From positions 1 through 51,342 of the forward strand of contig NZ_BMEV01000020.1 in NCBI RefSeq assembly GCF_014637175.1: a stretch of 51,342 bases of DNA, written 5' to 3'. Made by a program: the position numbers and the translations under genes. This document shows, in pieces, positions 15,001 to 23,710 of the stretch. Origin of the DNA: Compostibacillus humi (GTDB taxonomy: Bacteria > Bacillota > Bacilli > Bacillales > Amphibacillaceae). The notes beneath the pieces are model-generated. The model did no database searches. It was not told the origin of the DNA and saw only the letters and a program-made list of their open reading frames with translations. The number at the start of each line of letters is the position of its first letter. The stretch's first letter is position 1.

Positions 15001-16473
15001 TCAAAAATACTGAGATAAATTCAAAGCAAGTTCTTCATATTTGGAGTAAATTTCTTGATACTTTTGATGTTTTTCCATATTCGGTTTTACAACTATCTCC
15101 GGCGGCAAGCTTTGGCGAATGTCCTCGAAAGCTTTTGCCCGGCCAGTACCGACTAAAGCCGTCCATGCTGCACCCCAAGCTGCATTATGATGAGTATTTG
15201 ATACGTGAATATTTTTGCCAAAAACATCCGCCATGATTTGCACCCATAAGTTCGACTTGGATAATCCACCATTTACACTTATTTTTTTCGGTGCACCGGC
15301 AACTCTCTCCAATGATTCGCTAATTTGATATATATTAAAGGCAATGCCTTCAAGCACAGCACGAGTTAGATGTTCTTTCCGGTGACCGACCCTTAGGCCG
15401 AAGAAATTCCCTTTTGCCTGCTCATTCCACAGGGGAGCCCGCTCTCCGTTAATGTAAGGGAGGAAAATAATTCCTTCAGAGCCAATGGAAACATTTTCAG
15501 CCCCGGCTAAAAATTCCTCATGGGTTCCTTTAAATTCGACTGTCTCTTTCAGCCATTGCAAAACGATTCCGCCATTGTTTGTCGGTCCGCCGATTATGGA
15601 CGTTTCCGCAGTAAAAGGATAGGTGAAGGTTTCCATCTTCTCATTCACTGGTGCTCCTTGAACAAATTGGCGTATTGCACCGCTCGTGCCGACGGAAATA
15701 TTGGCTTCTAAAGGCGCGATAGCACCGCTGCCCAAATTCGCAAGCTGCCCGTCTGCTGCTCCAATAACAAAAGGCATCGCTGTAGATAATCCTAATTTTG
15801 TTGCCGTTTCTTTATCCATGTTTGACAAAATGGTTGTCGGAGGCACGATTTCGGATAATTGTTCCTCCTTCACACCAGCGATTTGCAATGCTTCCTCGTC
15901 CCATTGCAATTTTTTCACGTCAAACAGACCAGTTGCCGCTGCCATGGAATAATCAATCCAGCGCTTTCCGAACCAGCGGTAGATTAAATATTCTTTCATG
16001 GACATAAAATATCGGGCTTCTTTGTAAGCTTTGTAACCGGTATCCTTCATCCAGCACAGTTTTAAGAAAGGGGTCATCGGATGAATGGGTGTTCCTGTAC
16101 GCTGAAATATATCCAATCCATTTGTATTCATTAAATGCTCTGCTTGTTTGCTGCTTCTGCCGTCGGCCCAAATAATCATCGGGGAAATCGGCTCCACCTG
16201 TTCATTAAGGCAAATAAGCGAATGCATCGCAGCAGAAAATCCCGCTGCAATGATTTCCTCTTCTTCGGCATTTGCCTGCTGCACAACCCGAATGACAGCA
16301 TTCATCGCTGCCTGTTCAACTTGCCGCGGATCTTGCTCCGCCCAGCCGGGATGGGGATAATTCGTCTTTACCATCTCTTCAGCTTCCGCAATGAGTTTTC
16401 CCGTCGGTTCAAATAGAACTGCTTTTATGCTTGTTGTTCCAAGGTCAAGACCTAGTACTAGTTCTCTTGCCAT
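15001..16473 (-). CDS. gntK: Gluconokinase (FGGY carbohydrate kinase)
   Basis: The 490-residue FGGY kinase has the N-terminal phosphate-binding motif LGLDLGTTSIKAVLF, the substrate-side WADGRSSKQ, GAADGQLANLGSGA, and the family signature in the C-terminal half (SVNGGLSKSNLWVQIMADV). Length and sequence fit gluconokinase of the Bacillus GntK type, which makes 6-phosphogluconate from D-gluconate and ATP. The product is the substrate of the 6-phosphogluconate dehydrogenase encoded at 20761. It lies downstream of the larA-like/SDR pair, but a strong hairpin separates it from the SDR gene and only about 35 bases lie between that hairpin and the start, so it probably depends on read-through. Confidence 0.88.
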   Translation of the reverse strand: MARELVLGLDLGTTSIKAVLFEPTGKLIAEAEEMVKTNYPHPGWAEQDPRQVEQAAMNAVIRVVQQANAEEEEIIAAGFSAAMHSLICLNEQVEPISPMIIWADGRSSKQAEHLMNTNGLDIFQRTGTPIHPMTPFLKLCWMKDTGYKAYKEARYFMSMKEYLIYRWFGKRWIDYSMAAATGLFDVKKLQWDEEALQIAGVKEEQLSEIVPPTTILSNMDKETATKLGLSTAMPFVIGAADGQLANLGSGAIAPLEANISVGTSGAIRQFVQGAPVNEKMETFTYPFTAETSIIGGPTNNGGIVLQWLKETVEFKGTHEEFLAGAENVSIGSEGIIFLPYINGERAPLWNEQAKGNFFGLRVGHRKEHLTRAVLEGIAFNIYQISESLERVAGAPKKISVNGGLSKSNLWVQIMADVFGKNIHVSNTHHNAAWGAAWTALVGTGRAKAFEDIRQSLPPEIVVKPNMEKHQKYQEIYSKYEELALNLSQYF

Positions 16474-16507
16474 AAATACCTCTTCCTTTATTTATGCACA
16501 TTTCTTT

Positions 16508-16541
16508 AAAAAAGGCTTTAGGGATGGCCCTAAAGCCTTTT
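16508..16541 (-). terminator. Strong terminator-like hairpin between SDR and gntK
   Basis: AAAAGGCTTTAGGG and CCCTAAAGCCTTTT pair perfectly over 14 bp with a four-base loop, and TTTTTT follows on the minus strand. It stands between two genes of one pathway and immediately before gntK, which has no room for its own promoter downstream of it. Confidence 0.8.
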
Positions 16542-16621
16542 AACCGGTGCTTATTCACTAGCCAAACACTTTCGACAAAGATTATATTATAAAATATGTA
16601 CCTTTTTGTTTACTGCACCTA

Positions 16622-17392
16622 TTATATTGTCATGCTGCCAAAGCCGCCGTCAACCCTTAAGAAAGTTCCGGTAACAAATCCGGAAGCTTTATCCGACGCA
16701 AGATATACGGCCGCCCCCTGCAATTCTTCTGGTTCACCGAACCGTGCCATAGGGGTATGTTTCATAATCGAATCAATCCGGTCCTTGTCTAAAATCTTTC
16801 TGTTTTGTTCTGCAGGGAAAAATCCTGGAATTATTGCATTTACCCGGATTCCATATGGCGCGAATTCCCTTGCCAAAAATTGGGTAACACTGTTCACTCC
16901 CGCTTTCGATGCTGAATAAGTAAATACTCTTGATAAAGGTGTCGTAGAAGAGACGGAAGAAATATTAATAATACTTCCTTTTCTCTTTTGCTCAATCATC
17001 TTCTTTGCAAAAATTTGCGTAGAAAAGACTAATCCTTTTAAGTTAACATCCATAATGTCGTCCCATTCTTCCGTATCCAGCTCTAAAAATGGGGTCGAAC
17101 TATTTTTGCCGGGCGCATTTAAGATAACATCCCAGCCGCCAGCCCATTCTTCAATCTCTTCTGCTGCTTTTTTAACTGTTTCTAAATCGCTTACGTCTGC
17201 CTGGAAAGCTTTTGCTTCTCCGCCGGATGCAATAATCTCTTGAGCAACTGCTTCCGCCTTTTCCAAATTCCGGCCGACGATTGCAAGTTTTGCCCCATGG
17301 TCAGCCAATCCTTTGGACATGGAAGCTCCCAATGTACTATTGCCTCCAATAGCGACAACGACTTTACCAGTTAAATCAAATAAATTCGACAT
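16622..17392 (-). CDS. SDR-family oxidoreductase, fructuronate reductase (D-mannonate oxidoreductase)-like
   Basis: This 256-residue short-chain dehydrogenase has an N-terminal Rossmann motif (VAIGGNSTLG, an unusual form of TGxxxGxG), the catalytic NISSVSS serine and YSASK tyrosine/lysine, and PGFFPAEQNRKIL after the active site. The PGFF-EQNR stretch is what I recall from the SDR-type mannonate oxidoreductases of Bacillus hexuronate clusters (YjmF/UxuB type), which reduce D-fructuronate to D-mannonate with NADH. A gluconate or deoxygluconate dehydrogenase is the main alternative. It starts 15 bases after the larA-like gene and is almost certainly cotranscribed. The start follows GAGAGGGG. 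Confidence 0.7.
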   Translation of the reverse strand: MSNLFDLTGKVVVAIGGNSTLGASMSKGLADHGAKLAIVGRNLEKAEAVAQEIIASGGEAKAFQADVSDLETVKKAAEEIEEWAGGWDVILNAPGKNSSTPFLELDTEEWDDIMDVNLKGLVFSTQIFAKKMIEQKRKGSIINISSVSSTTPLSRVFTYSASKAGVNSVTQFLAREFAPYGIRVNAIIPGFFPAEQNRKILDKDRIDSIMKHTPMARFGEPEELQGAAVYLASDKASGFVTGTFLRVDGGFGSMTI

Positions 17393-17407
17393 GTTTCGTC
17401 CCCTCTC

Positions 17408-18670
17408 TTATCGTAAATTTCCTTTTTCATCAAAAGGAAGGTCATATAAATCAGAAATTTGTTCTAAGTTTGGATGTTCTCTCACATAGTCCAGCAGGTT
17501 TTCCGAAACTTCGATTTCGCCAATTTGCAGCGTATTTTTAATCCTAACCATTTTTACCTTCGTAAAGTCCAAAATATTACAGGTTTTGATCGCCGCTTGA
17601 ATTGCCATCTTATCGTTAGGCAACGTTGTGGAAATATGGGTCGGTCCGACAACGGTAGAAGTTAGTCCGTTGGCATAGGTTGCTTCCCGGTCCATTTTGT
17701 CCACAAGCCGCTGTGTAGTAAAATCTGCCGTACCTACACCGTTTGCATTTCCTTCCGTTTCCGGTGTTAAATCAAGTACAACCATTTTCGTCACTTCCGG
17801 ACCGCCGTGGGCATAAGGAGTCGGATACCGGCCGGTAATATTCGGATCCATGCCATCTCCGCTTATATTTTTGCCAATTTCATCAATTACTAACACGTCA
17901 ATTTGGTCTACAAATATTTTCGGCAGCAGTTTCTTTGCAAGGGCTTGCAAGTCTGGCTCTACTTTTTCAATTTCATTCGCCCGCAGAACTTTCAATTCTG
18001 CCACTTTATCAAAAGCGTTTTCAACGGTTGCCACCGCGAAAATAATCGGCATTTTTTCAATTGCCATTTTCGCCATGGCTGGGACATGTTCTGCCATATG
18101 TTTAAATCCTAATTGATGGCATGCTTCCGCGCCCTTTTGTTTGCCTAAGCCGATACTGATCATTTTCATAATGCCGCTTTCTACTTTGCCGCGAAAGGCT
18201 GTATGAGGCTTCACCCGGTTAATGACAACGATTCCGTCGGCCTCAGAAGCGAGCTTATCGATATAAACAGGCAACCCATTCGGCAATTCGCCGATTTTTA
18301 TTACGTCCATGGAGGAACGGATTTCTGCTCCAACGCTTTCCTCTGTCACACCAAGATGTTCTAATACCGCTTTTTGCCCCGGGCCGGTTGCTCCGCCATG
18401 GCTGCCCATGCTCGGGACGATAAAAGGTTTTGCTCCCAAATCTTTCAGAAAAGAAACCGTTGTTTTTGTAACATCCACCAAACGGTCGATTCCCCGGCTG
18501 CCGACAGCAACGGCAATTTCATCCCCTTCTTTTACAAGGTCTTTCACTCTTTGCAGTTCGTGTTGTAACGTACCGACAACATCTTCTAATTTTGTGTCAT
18601 CAAAGGTCTGTTTTACCTTAGCCATTTTTGGAATAGGAATATCTTTTAACAGCTCATACAAAATACTCAC
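17408..18670 (-). CDS. LarA-superfamily (DUF2088) nickel-pincer-type 2-hydroxyacid epimerase/racemase candidate
   Basis: The 420-residue protein has the lactate-racemase fold domain. Counted from the GTG at 18670, H91 (GSHGGA), H156 (KPHTAF), K169 (GIMKM) and H185 (EACHQ) line up in order and spacing with the two catalytic histidines, the cofactor-bearing lysine and the nickel-ligand histidine of lactate racemase LarA, including the 16-residue lysine-to-histidine distance. It may therefore use the nickel-pincer nucleotide. Members of this superfamily racemise or epimerise several 2-hydroxy acids, and a D-gluconate 2-epimerase is among those I recall. Here it is cotranscribed with a fructuronate-reductase-like SDR and followed by gluconokinase, so interconversion of D-mannonate and D-gluconate is the attractive inference. 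I prefer the GTG start because AAGGAGGCG lies seven bases upstream. Confidence 0.72.
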   Translation of the reverse strand: MSILYELLKDIPIPKMAKVKQTFDDTKLEDVVGTLQHELQRVKDLVKEGDEIAVAVGSRGIDRLVDVTKTTVSFLKDLGAKPFIVPSMGSHGGATGPGQKAVLEHLGVTEESVGAEIRSSMDVIKIGELPNGLPVYIDKLASEADGIVVINRVKPHTAFRGKVESGIMKMISIGLGKQKGAEACHQLGFKHMAEHVPAMAKMAIEKMPIIFAVATVENAFDKVAELKVLRANEIEKVEPDLQALAKKLLPKIFVDQIDVLVIDEIGKNISGDGMDPNITGRYPTPYAHGGPEVTKMVVLDLTPETEGNANGVGTADFTTQRLVDKMDREATYANGLTSTVVGPTHISTTLPNDKMAIQAAIKTCNILDFTKVKMVRIKNTLQIGEIEVSENLLDYVREHPNLEQISDLYDLPFDEKGNLR

Positions 18671-18757
18671 GTCATCGCCTCCTTCGCGTGAAATCCTTTT
18701 CATAAAATGGAGAAGCATTATGTATTAACATAGTATATACATAATCATAATCGTTAG

Positions 18758-18782
18758 TTAATTTGTTTATCCAACAAATTAT
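18758..18782. promoter_or_regulatory. ROK/XylR-type operator at the larA-like gene
   Basis: TTAATTTGTTT, an ATC centre and CAACAAATTAT form an inverted repeat that matches the operators at 12322, 23671 and 26429. It starts seven bases past the -10 box of the promoter at 18790-18819. Confidence 0.75.
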
Positions 18783-18789
18783 CAATTTT

Positions 18790-18819
18790 ATCATACCATT
18801 TACAGCTTTATATCGTCAA
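18790..18819 (-). promoter_or_regulatory. Sigma-A promoter of the larA-like/SDR operon
   Basis: On the minus strand TTGACG (18814-18819), an 18-bp spacer and TATGAT (18790-18795). The leader to the GTG start is about 110 nt. No cre is seen in this spacer. Confidence 0.6.
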
Positions 18820-18851
18820 AAAACAGTTAATAGCTGTTGGCAAGCTTATTT

Positions 18852-19268
18852 TTAAGATTCTTTCATGCTTTTCCCGCGGACAATTTCCCTCCATTGAAGA
18901 TCTCCCCGCTCCAACGCGTGAATAATCAGTTCAGCAGTACCCATATTCGTCGCAAGGGGAATGGAATATACATCGCACAATCGCATTAGTGCTGAAATAT
19001 CCGGCTCATGGGGCTGGGCCGTTAAAGGATCTCGGAAAAAAATTACAACATCCATTTTATTTTCTGCAACTAATGCACCAATTTGCTGGTCTCCCCCCAA
19101 CGGACCGGATTGGAATCGATGTACAGGAAGGCCTGTACTTTCGGATATTCTCTTTCCTGTTGTTCCTGTAGCATACAGTTCGTGCTTTTCTAAACTATAC
19201 TTATATGCTTCCGCAAATTTGACGATATCATCTTTTTTCTTGTCGTGGGCAATTAAAGCAATTTTCAT
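18852..19268 (-). CDS. mgsA: Methylglyoxal synthase
   Basis: The 138-residue protein has the complete motif set of the family: [46 protein letters not shown] and [10 protein letters not shown]. The enzyme converts dihydroxyacetone phosphate to methylglyoxal and phosphate, an overflow bypass of lower glycolysis. In B. subtilis mgsA lies in the ypjF-dapB region. Here it sits between the larA-like operon and the divergent ROK regulator gene. No operator copy is visible directly in front of it, so control with the uronate genes is not shown. Confidence 0.93.
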   Translation of the reverse strand: MKIALIAHDKKKDDIVKFAEAYKYSLEKHELYATGTTGKRISESTGLPVHRFQSGPLGGDQQIGALVAENKMDVVIFFRDPLTAQPHEPDISALMRLCDVYSIPLATNMGTAELIIHALERGDLQWREIVRGKSMKES

Positions 19269-19402
19269 CGAATCATCCCTTCAGTAAGAAATTTTAAACC
19301 GGAATTATGTATATAATTATCATATAAGAAACTTCTTTCAAAAGCCTCTTTTTTTGTTATAATTACTATAAATGCGGTGTGAATTTTTTGTGTCAAGCAA
19401 AA

Positions 19403-19430
19403 TGTAATCCCTTACATGAAGGCGATTACA
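19403..19430. promoter_or_regulatory. Inverted repeat in the mgsA-ROK divergent region
   Basis: TGTAATC and GATTACA flank an inner CTT/AAG pair around ACATG. The element lies 70 bases before the ROK regulator start and could be an operator or a leader hairpin. Upstream, TGTTATAAT at about 19355-19363 looks like an extended -10 for the regulator. Confidence 0.35.
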
Positions 19431-19467
19431 ACTGTTTAGTTGCCAAAATGATTTGGTATAGACCAAG

Positions 19468-19484
19468 TTGTTTGCACGAAACAA
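19468..19484. promoter_or_regulatory. Variant operator in front of the ROK regulator gene
   Basis: TTGTTT-GCACG-AAACAA has the half-sites of the four operators in the region but a five-base instead of three-base centre. It overlaps the leader 16 bases before the regulator start, so it may allow weak autoregulation. The altered spacing makes this uncertain. Confidence 0.4.
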
Positions 19485-19499
19485 AGGGGGAGTTACAAC

Positions 19500-20699
19500 A
19501 TGGTTACGGGTGATGGTGCATATATAAAAAAAATTAACCGCAGTCTATTATTGCAAAAAATTATTGAAAATGGAATGATATCCAGGGCAGAATTATCTAA
19601 ACAAACAGGATTAAATAAAGCTACTGTATCCGTCCAAGTGTTAGATTTGCTTAATGAAAAGCTGATTATCGAAACCCAGCAGGAACATAATTCCATCGGC
19701 CGCAGACCGATCATCCTTTCCATTAACGGGAAAGCTGGGTATATTTTAGGCATTGACCTTGACTTTCCGTTAATCCAATTTACCGTAACAAATATTGCCG
19801 GCAAACCAGTTGAAGTACATCATCTCCACTTAGATACAGACAACTATGAAAAAGTTATAGACATACTTGTACAACATATAAAACAATACGAGGAGAAATA
19901 TTCCGAAAGTGTCTATGGATTAATTAACGTAGTAATCGGCATCCATGGAACGGTAAATAACAATGAAATGATTAACTTCGTACCAAAATTCAAATGGCAT
20001 AAAAAGAAAATCAAAGAAGACCTGCTAAAACAGCTGGATATCGATATTCATATTGATAATAACGCTAATTTATCCGCCTTTGCCGAAAAAGTATTTGTCC
20101 ACCATTATAGCAATAACCTGCTTAATATTATTTTATCTTCGGGAATTGGCGCAGGAATTATAATGGATGGCAAACTGAATAAAGGTTACGACGGCTATGC
20201 CGGTGAAATGGGCCACATGATTATTTCGCCTAACGGAAAAAGCTGCTCCTGCGGCAATCATGGCTGTTGGGAAAAATATGCTTCTGAACCGGCTGCGTTA
20301 AAGGAATTGCAAATCTTGCTGAATAAAGAACAGCTTACGTATAGTGACGTTCGGCAATTATTGGATAAAAAAGACCCTGTCGTTCTAGAATACTTTAAAG
20401 AATTTATCATGTATTTAACGATAGGAATAAATAATATTATTAACATTTATAATCCGGAAATTATTGTCCTTAACAGCGATATGCTGAAGATGTATCCAAA
20501 TGCGATAAAAGAAATCGAAAGCAATCTTAAATCGAGCGTCAGTCAATATCGGGAAATCGTCTTATCAAAACTCGGAAACAAATCCTGTGTCCTCGGCGCA
20601 TGCGCCATGGGCATTAAACGATTTTTTGAAATCAAAGAGGTTTATTTGGAGCTGCCCGAATCTTTAATCCAAGCAAAACAAATGGAATATATTTATTAG
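19500..20699 (+). CDS. ROK-family transcriptional repressor, XylR-like
   Basis: The 399-residue regulator has an N-terminal winged helix-turn-helix (about 12-75, with ISRAELSKQTGLNKATVS) and a C-terminal ROK sugar-kinase-like domain. The zinc motif CSCGNHGCWE, GIGAGIIMDGKLNKGYDGYAGEMGH and IHIDNNANLSA are present. Architecture and length match XylR of Bacillus. It sits in the middle of the sugar-acid genes. The recurring operators nearby closely resemble the xyl operator, so it is probably the local repressor, relieved by a uronate or an intermediate. A xylose-responsive XylR cannot be excluded, but no xylose genes are in the window. AAAGGGGG precedes the ATG. Confidence 0.85.
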   Translation: MVTGDGAYIKKINRSLLLQKIIENGMISRAELSKQTGLNKATVSVQVLDLLNEKLIIETQQEHNSIGRRPIILSINGKAGYILGIDLDFPLIQFTVTNIAGKPVEVHHLHLDTDNYEKVIDILVQHIKQYEEKYSESVYGLINVVIGIHGTVNNNEMINFVPKFKWHKKKIKEDLLKQLDIDIHIDNNANLSAFAEKVFVHHYSNNLLNIILSSGIGAGIIMDGKLNKGYDGYAGEMGHMIISPNGKSCSCGNHGCWEKYASEPAALKELQILLNKEQLTYSDVRQLLDKKDPVVLEYFKEFIMYLTIGINNIINIYNPEIIVLNSDMLKMYPNAIKEIESNLKSSVSQYREIVLSKLGNKSCVLGACAMGIKRFFEIKEVYLELPESLIQAKQMEYIY

Positions 20700-20705
20700 A
20701 AAAAG

Positions 20706-20753
20706 AACTCCCCTATGTAAAGGTGACTCATCACCAATATATTAGGGAGTTCC
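20706..20753. terminator. Bidirectional terminator between ROK gene and gndA
   Basis: Outer arms GAACTCCC and GGGAGTTC enclose an inner hairpin GGTGA/TCACC. It lies between two convergent stop codons, with A/T-rich flanks on both sides. Confidence 0.75.
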
Positions 20754-20760
20754 ATTTATT

Positions 20761-22170
20761 TTAAAACCATTCCGTATGGAAAGTTCCTTCTTTATCTTTT
20801 CTTTCGTACGTATGTGCTCCGAAGTAGTCCCGTTGTGCCTGAATTAAATTAGCTGGCAAGTCTTCGGAACGATAACTGTCATAATAGGCAATTGCACTGG
20901 CAAAAGTAGGAACAGCAATTCCATGTTCAATTGCAATTGATACTACTTTTCGCAATGCAGACTGATAATTTTCTACAATTTCTTTAAAATACGGGTCAAG
21001 CATTAAATTGGCAAGCTGCGGATCCCGGTCAAATGCCTCTTTAATTTTTTGCAAAAATTGAGCCCGAATAATACATCCGCCGCGCCAAATCATGGCAATA
21101 TCTCCGTATTTTAAATCCCAGCCATATTCATCCGAAGCTGCGCGCATTTGGGCAAAACCTTGAGCGTAGGAAGTAATTTTACTCATGTATAAAGCTCTGC
21201 GAATCGCTTCAATGAGCTCTTTCCGGTCCCCGTCGTATTTCACATTCGTCGGTCCGCTTAATACTTTACTTGCTTTCACCCGTTCGTCTTTCAGACTGGA
21301 AATAAAGCGGGCGAAAACACTCTCTGTAATTAACGGAAGTGGAACCCCTAAATCAAGGGCATTTTTACTCGTCCATTTTCCGGTACCCTTTTGCCCAGCC
21401 TTGTCCATAATAACTTCAACTAGTGGTTTTCCAGTTTCCTCGTCGACTTTTGTAAAGATATCTGCTGTAATTTCGATCAGGTAGCTGTCCAGTTCACCTT
21501 TATTCCATTCGCTGAACACTTCATGGAGTTCCTTCGCATCCATGCCAAGGACGTGTTTCATAATGAAGTATGCTTCTGCAATCAGCTGCATATCGCCATA
21601 TTCGATCCCGTTATGGACCATTTTTACGAAATGGCCTGCTCCATTTGGTCCGATATACGTTACACATGGTTCACCGTCCACTTTGGCAGATATTGCTTCA
21701 AAGATAGGTGCAACTAAATCATACGCTTCCTTTTGTCCGCCCGGCATCAAGGAAGGGCCATTTAATGCTCCTTCTTCTCCGCCGGAAACACCTGTCCCGA
21801 TAAAATGAATGCCCGATTCATCTAATTTTTGATTGCGGCGCATCGTATCTTCGTACAATGTATTTCCGCCGTCAATTAAAATGTCCCCTTTTTCCAAGTA
21901 CGGCATGAGGGATTCGATGGTAGCATCGGTTGCCTGGCCGGCTTTCACCATCAGCATAATTTTTCTCGGCTTTTCTAAAGCATTGACAAATTCTTCAATC
22001 GTTTTTGCTCCGACAAAGTCTTTACCCTTTGCTTCATTTTGTAAAAAGTCTTCCGTTTTTGCATATGTACGGTTATATACGGCTACCGAATAACCCCGAC
22101 TTTCCATATTCAAGGCAAGGTTCTTGCCCATAACGGCTAAGCCGATTACACCAATTTGTTGTTTTCCCAT
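20761..22170 (-). CDS. gndA: 6-phosphogluconate dehydrogenase, decarboxylating
   Basis: The 469-residue protein has the N-terminal dinucleotide fold ([21 protein letters not shown]), the substrate loop [21 protein letters not shown], the catalytic lysine in [19 protein letters not shown] and C-terminal residues typical of the long dimeric NADP-type enzyme (GndA/YqjI class). It oxidises and decarboxylates 6-phosphogluconate to ribulose-5-phosphate. It follows uxaC by about 50 bases in the same direction and is probably in the same operon, so expression is tied to glucuronate and not only to the housekeeping pentose phosphate pathway. The ATG at 22170 is preferred for its spacing from AAAGGA. 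Confidence 0.92.
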   Translation of the reverse strand: MGKQQIGVIGLAVMGKNLALNMESRGYSVAVYNRTYAKTEDFLQNEAKGKDFVGAKTIEEFVNALEKPRKIMLMVKAGQATDATIESLMPYLEKGDILIDGGNTLYEDTMRRNQKLDESGIHFIGTGVSGGEEGALNGPSLMPGGQKEAYDLVAPIFEAISAKVDGEPCVTYIGPNGAGHFVKMVHNGIEYGDMQLIAEAYFIMKHVLGMDAKELHEVFSEWNKGELDSYLIEITADIFTKVDEETGKPLVEVIMDKAGQKGTGKWTSKNALDLGVPLPLITESVFARFISSLKDERVKASKVLSGPTNVKYDGDRKELIEAIRRALYMSKITSYAQGFAQMRAASDEYGWDLKYGDIAMIWRGGCIIRAQFLQKIKEAFDRDPQLANLMLDPYFKEIVENYQSALRKVVSIAIEHGIAVPTFASAIAYYDSYRSEDLPANLIQAQRDYFGAHTYERKDKEGTFHTEWF

Positions 22171-22221
22171 AGTCATTTCCTTTCCATTTTCCTTTACTGT
22201 TATTTTATAGCAAAAATCGAC

Positions 22222-23619
22222 TTAGATTGCAAAATATCGCTTCGCATTTTCATAACAAATTTTCCGCACATAGGATTGTAACAGCTTCATGTCTTTTGGT
22301 GCTTTGCCTTCTTCTACCCATTTCCCAAATAAATTGCACAAGATTCTGCGGAAATATTCATGACGAGGGAAAGAAAGGAAACTTCTGGAATCCGTTAACA
22401 TGCCGATAAAATTGCTGATTAAGCCAATATTAGCCAACGTCCGCATTTGGTCTTCCATACCGTCGATCGTATCGTTAAACCACCATGCCGTACCAAATTG
22501 TACTTTGCCAGGGATTTCATCTGTTTGGAAATTGCCAGCCATTGCCGCCAGCACATTGTTATCTCTTGCATTTAAGCTATAGAGCACTGTCTTTGGCAGC
22601 TTGTCATTTACGTCCATCGCATCAAGCAGTCTCGACAGCGGATAAGCTAATAACTGATCGCCAATCGAATCAAAACCTGTATCTGGACCAAGCTTTTTAA
22701 ACATTCTTGTGCTATTATTCCGCAGCGGGTTAATATGGAGCTGCATGACCCAGCCTTTATCGGCATACATTTCGCCAAGGGCAACTAACGTATACGTCTT
22801 AAATTGGTCCACTTCTTTTTCGTTTAATGTTTCACCTTTCAGCCGTTTTTGGAAAATGTTGTCTACTTCATCCTTTGTCGCTTCCTCATAAAACATAACA
22901 TTGATGCCATGGTCTGAACTGCGGCAGCCATGTTCATCAAAATAATCTACTCTTTCGCTTAATGCTTGCAAGAATGTATCATAATTTTCAATGGAACGAT
23001 TTGTTGCTTCCTCTAATTTTTCAACCCAGCTGTTAAATTCTTCCTTTTCGATAGCTAAGCCTTTATCCGGACGGAATGATGGGGAAACAGTAATACCAAA
23101 ATCTTCCTCGGACAATTTTTTATGGGCTTTTAAATCATCGACGGGATCGTCGGTCGTCCCGACAAATTCCACGTTTTTATTTAAAAGTAAAGAACGGGCC
23201 GACATTTCCGGACTTGCCAGTTTTTCATTCGCTTCATTCCAAATCTTTGGCGCAGAATCTTCGTTAAGCAATTCGTCAATTTCAAAGTATCGTAACAGTT
23301 CAAGATGAGTCCAATGATAAAGCGGGTTGCCTAGCGTGTTAGGCACTGTTTTTGCCCAAGCGAGGAATTTTTCATAATCGTCTTTATTTCCCGTAATATA
23401 ATCTTCACTAATCCCATTCGCCCGCATTGCTCTCCATTTGTAGTGGTCACCGCCAAGCCAAACTTCAGCAAGGTTAGCGTAATTTTTATTTTCGAGGATC
23501 TCATATTGGTTCAAGTGGTTATGGTAATCAATGATTGGCAATTTTTTTGCCGTTTGATGATAAAGTTCTTTCGCTGTCTCGTTATAAAGCAAAAAATCAT
23601 CTGTGATAAATGTTTTCAT
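22222..23619 (-). CDS. uxaC: Glucuronate (uronate) isomerase
   Basis: The 465-residue protein belongs to the UxaC family of the amidohydrolase superfamily, with the metal-binding DYHNHL near the N-terminus, the WKWRAMR-type segment (HYKWRAMRANGI), and GTAWWFNDTIDGMEDQM and LTDSRSFLSFPRHEYFRRI in the C-terminal half. It isomerises D-glucuronate to D-fructuronate and D-galacturonate to D-tagaturonate. It is first in an operon with 6-phosphogluconate dehydrogenase, which is an uncommon partner. The promoter carries both a ROK-type operator and a cre. The ATG at 23619 follows AAAGGTGG at eight bases. Confidence 0.95.
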   Translation of the reverse strand: MKTFITDDFLLYNETAKELYHQTAKKLPIIDYHNHLNQYEILENKNYANLAEVWLGGDHYKWRAMRANGISEDYITGNKDDYEKFLAWAKTVPNTLGNPLYHWTHLELLRYFEIDELLNEDSAPKIWNEANEKLASPEMSARSLLLNKNVEFVGTTDDPVDDLKAHKKLSEEDFGITVSPSFRPDKGLAIEKEEFNSWVEKLEEATNRSIENYDTFLQALSERVDYFDEHGCRSSDHGINVMFYEEATKDEVDNIFQKRLKGETLNEKEVDQFKTYTLVALGEMYADKGWVMQLHINPLRNNSTRMFKKLGPDTGFDSIGDQLLAYPLSRLLDAMDVNDKLPKTVLYSLNARDNNVLAAMAGNFQTDEIPGKVQFGTAWWFNDTIDGMEDQMRTLANIGLISNFIGMLTDSRSFLSFPRHEYFRRILCNLFGKWVEEGKAPKDMKLLQSYVRKICYENAKRYFAI

Positions 23620-23670
23620 TTGCTCTTCCACCTTTCAAATAAATTAGGATGAAGTATCTATCTCGATGCT

Positions 23671-23695
23671 AATATTTGTTTGCCAAACAAACTAT
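23671..23695. promoter_or_regulatory. ROK/XylR-type operator at uxaC
   Basis: The core TTTGTTT-GCC-AAACAAA is perfectly symmetric and the right arm continues as CTAT. It lies downstream of the -10 box of the uxaC promoter, in the 5' leader. Confidence 0.75.
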
Positions 23696-23710
23696 CAACT
23701 TCTACTTTTT

